DNA of 64,000 bases from Globodera rostochiensis. Its lineage: Eukaryota; Nematoda; Chromadorea; Rhabditida; Heteroderidae. The notes under the pieces are model-generated. The model made no database searches. It was not told where the DNA came from and was given only the letters and a program-made list of their open reading frames with translations. The DNA is taken from NCBI GenBank assembly GCA_018350325.1, contig JAEVLN010000006.1, positions 3,238,693-3,302,692 on the forward strand, given 5' to 3'. The stretch's first letter is position 1. Each line of letters opens with the position of its first letter. Both the position numbers and the translations under genes were made by a program. Shown piece after piece: positions 58,547 to 64,000 of the stretch.

Positions 58547-59343
58547 TTTGCGCCCCCACATTTGCGCCCCGCACTTTTGCGCCCCCCCCCCCCACATTTG
58601 CGCCCCCAGATGGAAAAAAATAATAATTCATTTTCGATAAATCGCCTTTCTCAAGGCCAACAGGAATTGTATCGGCAAAACATAAAATCATGTAAAATGC
58701 GTCAATGATTATTGAATGTCGAGAAAAAAGTGTTTATTGGATTTAGGGGCGTATACTAACAATTTTAAAAAATTCCAAATTTGACAAAAATCCATTTTGG
58801 TCTCTAAATCATTCAAAAATATGAATTCGATTATTTTCGTTGTAAAGTGTCTCGAATCCCACCCAAGCCAAAACTTCCCGAATCTCCTGACGTCTTAGAC
58901 TAAGCCTAAGCTAGGCTTAAGCTATGCTTAGGCCTCAGCCTAACAACCCTAAGCCAGAGTGGCTTAGGCCTAAGCTACTCTTAGGATTAGCTTCAGTACT
59001 GGATAGAATCGGCAATCGTGGTTGGCTTCGGACGGGTAGCCGCAAAAATTTGAATTTTCGACCAAATATTCGAATTCTGGTCCGGGGTTCGGAATTGGTT
59101 ATAATAGAGGTCAGAATCGGATTCTTCGACCCCAAAAACCTCCAGAAACTTGTTTTGCATGACATTTAATAATCACTGACGCATTTTCCACTGACGCATT
59201 TTCCGGGAGCCAAAACTATCGTTGTTTTATGTTTTGACGATACAAAATCCCTGTTGGCCCTTGGGAAAGGCGATTTATTGAAAATGAATTTTTTTTTTCT
59301 CACAAATGTGGAGGGCGCAAATGTAGAGGTGCAAATGTGGGCG
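58547..59343. mobile_element. Foldback element with roughly 180-bp arms and a nested CTAAGCC repeat
   Basis: The left arm from TTTGCGCCCCCACATTTGCG through GATAAATCGCCTTTCTCAAG to AATGCGTCAATGATTATT is mirrored on the right by AATAATCACTGACGCATTTT, CTTGGGAAAGGCGATTTATT and GTGGAGGGCGCAAATGTAG. In the centre (about 58895-58995) a CTAAGCC/GGCTTAG palindromic cluster looks like a second, nested insertion. No coding frame. Confidence 0.8.
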
Positions 59344-59695
59344 AACCGTGGCGAAAGGGCTGCATTATTTAATAAAAAAAAGATTTTCCGTTTTTTTGGC
59401 TGTTTTCCGTTAAAAAATATTTTCGTTTTTCTGCTTTCCGTTTTTCAAAACAGATTTTCGTTTATTCCTAATAGGGAGGGAAAGAAAACATATACATAAT
59501 TTTAAAAAATGAAAACAAAACTAATGCATTTTATTTAAAAATAAACAAAATAGGCAATAAAATAAGAAAGAACAATCTTTTAAGCTAAAACAAACAACAG
59601 AATACTCAAACTCTCGATTGTGTTTTAAATTCAAAGATTTAATATAATAATTTTTGTTTATAATAATTGAAAAACTACTTTATAATTCATAAATG
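59344..59695. other. AT-rich intergenic DNA
   Basis: Contains the 3' flank of the secreted RING gene. Nothing else recognised. Confidence 0.5.
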
Positions 59696-62463
59696 TTAAG
59701 GTTTATAAATCGTCAATTTAGCTTCAATTTTCATATCACAAATTGGGCATTTTGTAAGGTTTTTTGAACATTTGTTGCAAGTAAAAAGATGTCCACATGG
59801 ATCGAACGCCGTTTCACGCTTATTTATTAAACATTTTTTTTTGTAATGCATAATTTTTACCTCCTTTTCCATGCACATCACGCATTTTGTAGAGTTTGAT
59901 CCAATTATGTCAGAAAGTCGTCTCTTTTCACCACGATTTGTTATAATGTGAGTAATGACATGCTGTGAAATAAAATAATAAACTATATTATTAATAAATT
60001 TAAAATATTTTGAAAATATGGAATTTTATAACAATTGCCACCTGAAACTTTGAATTTGCGCACAATTCCACATTCCATGAATCCGGCACATTGAACTGAT
60101 AACGGTTTATTTGATCAATTTTCTTACAAATAGTGTCCAAATTTTTTCGAGTGCCTTTAACACGTTCAATTTTGTCCAAAGTGAGGCACTCCTGTTCTCG
60201 TACATTTGCAAACAACATGCCTAAATTTGTTTAATTTAAAAAAGTCGAATTGATACCAAAAGCATTAAATAAGATAATAAAAATTTAAAGATCCATTTTA
60301 TATAATATTTTCGTTTATAATCCGCCTCCTTGAAATGCCAGTATTATTTTAAAAATTCAATATATTTTTTTTCAAATTGATGTAATTTTTCTATTTGAAC
60401 TAATTAATCTAAAATAAAATGGACCTTTTTTCCAAAAACTGGAAATGGACATTTTTCCAAAAATTTGGAATTAATAGCAGCAGCACAATATTGCCTACCT
60501 ATTTCGACAAAAAGGTCATTGTCCAGTTCTGGCCATTTAAAATTACATGAAGCAAGCCGTTTAGCAAACACATCAATCCAAAATTGAATGATTTGCTCCT
60601 CCTCATTGTTGAGCTGCTCCGAAGTGTTTAGCCATTGGCTAAACGCGTTCAGTGCCATTTCTTTGTGTAATAATTTTGTTGCTTTTTCCTTTGTTGCTGG
60701 CCAAAATGAACAAAATTTTTCGGGCAAATTGCTTTTCTGAAATTTATTTAATTTTTATTTATATAAATTATTATTAAGACCCATGGGTTTTAAAGGAATG
60801 AACCATATAGATCAACAATGTCTAGGTTTTTTAGTTCCTATTTTGGATTACCAGAAAGAGTTTTAGTACATATAAATCGAGGCCCTAATTATTGTAGTTA
60901 AAATATGAAACTAATTTTGTGAAAACATCCGTTTTCATGAGAGTCTTTTTTTTAATATTTTATTTAACTGACCGATATTTCGGCAGACACTTTTGTATGC
61001 CATTTCAAAAAATCTACATCGATTTCACAAAATTCGTCAATTAGTTCCGCGATCCGTTGATCTACAAGCCTCAACCGTTTCCATAACAACCCCGTTTTTC
61101 TCGTTCTCGAAAATGAATTCCAAAACATTCCAAGAAATCTTGCTTCCCAACTGGGCATTTTTGTGGCCGCGATTTCGTGCTGTTTGGCCTTATCAATCAA
61201 ATCACGAAAATTGGCAAGCAGAAAGAAATTTTCCTTAAAATTAAAATTTCATTTACAATCTTATTTACTTTCGTTAAAAAACTAAATTTCCAAATTTGCG
61301 ACGTATTTTTTGGGGGGGAAATAGCACCAATTTTCGATTATTATGGCGCCGAAATTCCGCGATTTTGACTTGGCAATCTCACTGGTGACTGTCATAATTA
61401 ATTTTATTTTAAATCTTACGATTAATATTTTTCTTGGTTCAGAACCAACCTTATTTAAAAATTCTTCATAGTTTCCAATTCGAGAAAGCCAATTGTCGAT
61501 CAAATCATTCAAAACCGTTTCTCTTTTTTGCAAAGATTCAAAATAGTTGATGAAACATCTCTTTTCACAAAATTGGCAAATTGTGTCGACGGGGTCATTC
61601 ATGTTTAGATCATAGAATTCTTGAACAAGATCTTTTGAAAAGCTATGCTCATTAATAATTGAATCCTGAGAAAAATTAAAAAGTTACACCAAATACTTAA
61701 AATAGAACTCCCCCCTAAAATAGAACTCCCCCCTGAAATAGAACTCCCCTTTTTGAGGAGTGGGAGGGGGTTGAAAAATAGAACTCCCGAGAGTTTTATT
61801 TTAGGTTATACGGTATATTAAAAAACTTGAAACTCATTTGCCTAGCCATTCTTTATATATTGAGTATTCTGAAATTATAAAAAAATTATTAATTTTTCTT
61901 AATAATTGCTCCTTTATTTATGCTAATAATAAGTTATAAAATAAATAGCAAAAAATATGACCAAATTGTTGTGATTCAATGGTAAAATGGTAAATTTGTA
62001 ATTTCGCTTAAGCGGCAAATAATCCGATGGCATTTTGCCATTCACCAACAATAAAAAGCGTCCTTTTTCATCTGTTTGAACAGTGTAAAAATTTGCAAAA
62101 CACTTTGCCAAATCCTCAACACTATTTTGGAGGAGACTAACGTCACTAAACAGTTGTGAGTTCTGAAAAAAAACTGTGTTACAATTGAATTGAACATTTG
62201 TGTCAGCTCTGCTGATTCGTCTATTGCTGAACAGTTTGTCCCAAATGATCACTCGATACCTTGCAGGAGGTATGATCTTAAATAAATTTGTAAAATGAGC
62301 AATTAACCCATTAATGTTTATGACGGAGGACAACCTTTGCTAGATGGTAAGCTCCAACAATTCTGCCTTCTACAATGTTATTAAACGGTCGAATTAGTTC
62401 AAAAGCAAGCACATATTCCCGCACAAAAACCAGGTCAATTATTATAAAAAGCGGAATTAACAT
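59696..62463 (-). CDS. Secreted protein with C-terminal IAP-like RING finger
   Basis: Eight exons on the minus strand (62335-62463, 61962-62276, 61450-61665, 60973-61233, 60499-60736, 60042-60220, 59861-59962, 59696-59818) join without phase conflict to 520 residues. It starts MLIPLFIIIDLVFVREYVLA, a signal-peptide-like segment. A conserved family region follows (LIRPFNNIVEG, YRVIIWD, DLAKCFANFYTVQTDEKGRF), then a charged helical middle (ARFLGMFWNSF). Residues from about 453 form a C3HC4 RING: CVMCMEKE, DPCGHLFTCNKC, KCPICDMKI, closest to IAP-type RINGs. RINGs of this type recruit E2 enzymes. Intron 7 is only 42 nt and open in frame, so retaining it would insert 14 residues in the first zinc loop. 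The N-terminal region matches the divergent gene at 62913-64000. Secreted E3 activity is inference. Confidence 0.85.
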
Positions 62464-62912
62464 TTTCTTAATAAACAAATAAAAATCAAATTACTATTTT
62501 ATGAATAATATTTGTATTTAATAATAAATTAAATCAAAATTCTTTCTTATGATGTTATAATTTGCTTTACGTTTATCGATTCGCATTCATGCCAATTTTT
62601 GTCGGAGCGAAAAATGCCAATTTTTTCTTGACAAATTATTGACTTTTATTGATTCAACTTTATCATATACTTATCCATTTTAATAAATAATAAATACTCA
62701 TTAGAAAATAATTGCTCAACATGAAGCGTTTTCCTTGTTTATCTGATTCTTAATTAGGAAGAACAAAGTATTCGTGAATCTGCCGTATTCTTATCGGTGT
62801 ATGATCAAATCACATAAATATTCTAAAATTATGATCACGACCGGTTCATTTGTTTTGTATAATTAGATCAGCTACAATCGGTATTAATATCCCCATATTT
62901 AGTATTATCAAA
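62464..62912. promoter_or_regulatory. Bidirectional promoter region of the head-to-head secreted gene pair
   Basis: The two start codons, 62463 (minus) and 62913 (plus), are 449 bp apart, so both promoters must lie here. The sequence is AT-rich. No clear shared box was found by eye. Confidence 0.5.
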
Positions 62913-64000
62913 ATGCTAATATTGCCAATAGTATTTGTCGGCCTGATAAATTTGCTGAAAAAATCCTTTGCGATTGATCTAATTCGACCATTTACTAACG
63001 TTATCGAGGGTAACAGTGAACTTATCTTTTACCATTTGGCTAAGGTTTTATTTATGGTTTAAATGATACCAAAAACTTAAAACATTTTAAAAGTTTTAAA
63101 AATTAATAAATATTATAAATTTTGATTTGATTAATTTCATAGATAGAACAATAAAAAAGTTTGCGGCAAAGCGTTTAAACGGGTCGGTTAACAATGACAA
63201 TTTTTAGAAAACAAATTTTGACTAAAAGGGTCCGCCCTAAATTTTTCAAAATTAAAACCGATCAAAAACCGGTTAAGCGCTTTGCCGCAAACTTTTTTTG
63301 ATTCTTTCGTTTTCAGCCCCTACGTAAACTTTAAAAGTTGAATTCTTCTAACAATGATTGATTAAGATTGTACCGGCTGGCAACTACAGAGTGATCATTT
63401 GGGATCAACAAACCGGTCATCATGATCTGTTGATCAATTCTGCCAGCAGTAATTTGTGCAATGGGCGAGAAATTTTCGTTGCGCGTCGTGGAATATCGAT
63501 TGATCGACAATTTGTTTTTCTTGTCGACGTGCTGAAAAATCACCTTAACGATTTGGCAAAATGTTTTGTGCATTTTCATACCGTCAAAACCGATGAAACG
63601 GGTCGATTTTTGTTGAGAATAAAAAGCCGTGTGGCGAATTATTCGCTGTTCAACAAACAATTCAATTTCAATTTGATTCCATTGAATGAAAATTTTGTAA
63701 GTTAATTGTTATTAACAATTTTTGCGGTTTTTCATTAATTTCCTATTTTTTTGTAAAATGATTTTTTTTAAATAGGATCCAATTTCCGATGATGCAACAC
63801 CTGGAGCAGCTGCGCAACGCATTTACGTTCAAGATATGTTGGATCCGGCAGATTCACTATGCCAACACACTGACAAACAATGTTTGATCAATTATTATGA
63901 ATCTGACATAGATCGTGAAGCTCACATAACGAAGTTGCTCTCCAACAGATGGCTGCAAAATCGGAGATACAATGACCTGACGGAGATGGTTAGCAATTTA
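62913..64000 (+). CDS. Secreted paralog of the RING gene, truncated by the window edge
   Basis: Three exons are visible: 62913-63044, 63367-63696 and 63776 onward. Residues 1-20 (MLILPIVFVGLINLLKKSFA) are signal-like. Then LIRPFTNVIEG, YHLAK, GNYRVIIWDQQ, DLAKCFVHFHTVKTDETGRF and LCQHTDKQCLINYYESD parallel the minus-strand gene (LIRPFNNIVEG, YHLAK, ARYRVIIWDKL, DLAKCFANFYTVQTDEKGRF, ICQFCEKRCFINYFESL). The exon junctions coincide. The plus-strand copy is therefore a head-to-head paralog. Whether it also ends in a RING lies beyond base 64000. Intron 1 contains a foldback MITE at 63153-63299. Confidence 0.82.
63153..63299. mobile_element. Foldback MITE in intron 1 of the truncated secreted gene
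   Basis: AAAAAGTTTGCGGCAAAGCG at the left is mirrored by CGCTTTGCCGCAAACTTTTT at the right, continuing inward (TTAAAC/GGTTAA). Confidence 0.75.

Noticed and set aside
1..64000. CRISPR arrays, bacterial operons, prophage or an obvious horizontally acquired gene cluster
   Set aside because: Every recognised gene has spliceosomal introns and animal family signatures; no regularly spaced direct repeats of CRISPR type were seen.

Overview
This is AT-rich animal nuclear DNA. Genes are split into many small exons with short introns, and spaces between genes are wide and full of repeats. The proteins point to a nematode: two Srt-class serpentine chemoreceptor genes, a mucin-like secreted protein ending in a ShKT domain, a Cys-loop anion channel and GLUT-type sugar transporters. 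A tylenchid (plant-parasitic) relative is my guess from the number of secreted E3-ligase-like and secreted novel genes. That is inference; nothing here fixes the genus.

Layout. 0-6 kb: partial ligand-gated anion channel (-), Ly6-like secreted protein (+), single-LIM protein (+), small Ala/Lys-rich secreted peptide (-). 6.8 kb: tRNA-Glu(UUC). 7.3-16 kb: duplicated srt receptor block (two full genes, one exon remnant) with a hAT element carrying an exact 8-bp target duplication. 17.6-19.4 kb: ShKT mucin-like gene and a Tyr/His-rich gene. 20.2-28.5 kb: two tandem copies of a secreted protein with a J-domain-like HPD segment followed by an array of phase-1 micro-exons. The second copy reads through and the first is broken. 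30.7-34.4 kb: single-pass membrane protein with a WBP1/VOPP1-like CC..CC-WW-TM signature, and a multi-pass membrane protein. 34.4-41 kb: no convincing gene; minisatellite and MITEs. 41.1-58.4 kb: two 13-exon GLUT genes in the same orientation. Between them lie a secreted helical protein (-) and a Pellino-family E3 ligase with an N-terminal signal peptide (+). 59.7-64 kb: a head-to-head pair of secreted proteins of one new family. The complete one ends in an IAP-like C3HC4 RING; the other runs off the window.

Main points. (1) A full-length Pellino-like ligase (FHA-like core plus every visible RING-like CGH/CPxC element) begins with a signal peptide. (2) A second, unrelated family combines a signal peptide with a C-terminal RING, so the right half of the window holds two kinds of putative secreted ubiquitin ligase. 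(3) The 20-28 kb locus is built like a micro-exon gene: seven consecutive symmetric phase 1-1 exons, six of them 45-69 nt, encode variable Ser/Arg/Asn-rich repeats. (4) Much of the remaining DNA is hAT-like, Mutator-like and foldback MITEs, many of them in introns.

Exon models were made by eye from splice-site consensus and reading-frame continuity. No alignment, transcript or database search was available.
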